Positions 23,122 to 23,171 of a DNA stretch of 23,171 nt are shown here, piece after piece. Position 1 is the stretch's first letter. Each line of letters opens with the position of its first letter. The stretch is taken from NCBI GenBank assembly GCA_040768665.1, contig JAXGMN010000099.1, positions 1 through 23,171 on the forward strand, in the 5' to 3' direction. Source of the stretch: JABWBD01 sp040768665 (GTDB lineage: Bacteria; Planctomycetota; Planctomycetia; Pirellulales; Thermoguttaceae). The notes under the pieces were generated by a model. That model was not told the DNA's origin and did not search any database. It saw only the letters and a list, made by a program, of their open reading frames with translations. A program made the translations under genes and the position numbers.

Positions 23122-23151
23122 CAGGTAGGTCCCGCTTGCCGAGCGGGACCT
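23122..23151. repeat. dispersed 30-bp palindromic repeat, copy 2
   Basis: AGGTCCCGCT (23127-23136) and AGCGGGACCT (23142-23151) pair around TGCCG. It is the exact reverse complement of the core of the copy at 12691-12720, including about five flanking bases. It lies 80 bases after the DUF1080 stop codon. The remaining bases to the window edge show no gene. Confidence 0.7.
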
Positions 23152-23171
23152 GGGCGTCGAGTTGGCTTCCC

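Overview
The window looks like a piece of a Planctomycetota chromosome (Pirellulales-like). The main evidence is a tandem pair of DUF1559 proteins with a prepilin-type GFTLVE leader and a C-terminal HPGG...DGSVRF motif. A secreted DUF1080 (3-keto-disaccharide hydrolase type) protein, several REP-associated tyrosine transposases (RAYTs) and a very large secreted alpha-2-macroglobulin fit the same picture. No rRNA, tRNA or CRISPR array was seen.

Layout: (i) 1-2844, the 3' part of a YhaN-type SMC-like ATPase running in from the left edge. (ii) 3125-6402, a nested mobile-element patch. It holds a decayed RAYT fragment, an intact RAYT inside its own inverted repeats, a complete IS4-family element (4097-5619), and a twice-frameshifted RAYT inside a different pair of inverted repeats. 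(iii) 6624-8472, a CPBP-family membrane protein and, convergent to it, a 2-dehydro-3-deoxygalactonokinase. (iv) 8928-12304, a GT4 glycosyltransferase and a UvrD/PcrA-like helicase, both on the minus strand, separated by a long cloverleaf-like palindrome. (v) 12759-18914, a 2051-residue secreted alpha-2-macroglobulin with an intact CxEQ thioester motif. (vi) 19048-21763, two tandem DUF1559 paralogues on the minus strand with matching Shine-Dalgarno regions and matching promoter-like motifs. (vii) 22319-23041, a secreted DUF1080 protein.

The genes do not form one pathway; most are single-gene units. The most unusual layer is the intergenic DNA. Two nearly identical ~90-bp palindromes (8640-8728 and 18919-19008) look like REPINs. 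Their core head, GGGGACAGGC, is shared with the inverted repeats around the broken RAYT, and the intact RAYT has the related head GGGGTCAG. A second dispersed palindrome occurs in opposite orientations at 12691-12720 and 23122-23151. The picture is of a RAYT/REPIN-type system active in this lineage, with one RAYT copy still intact here. No clearly new defence or biosynthetic system was recognised.
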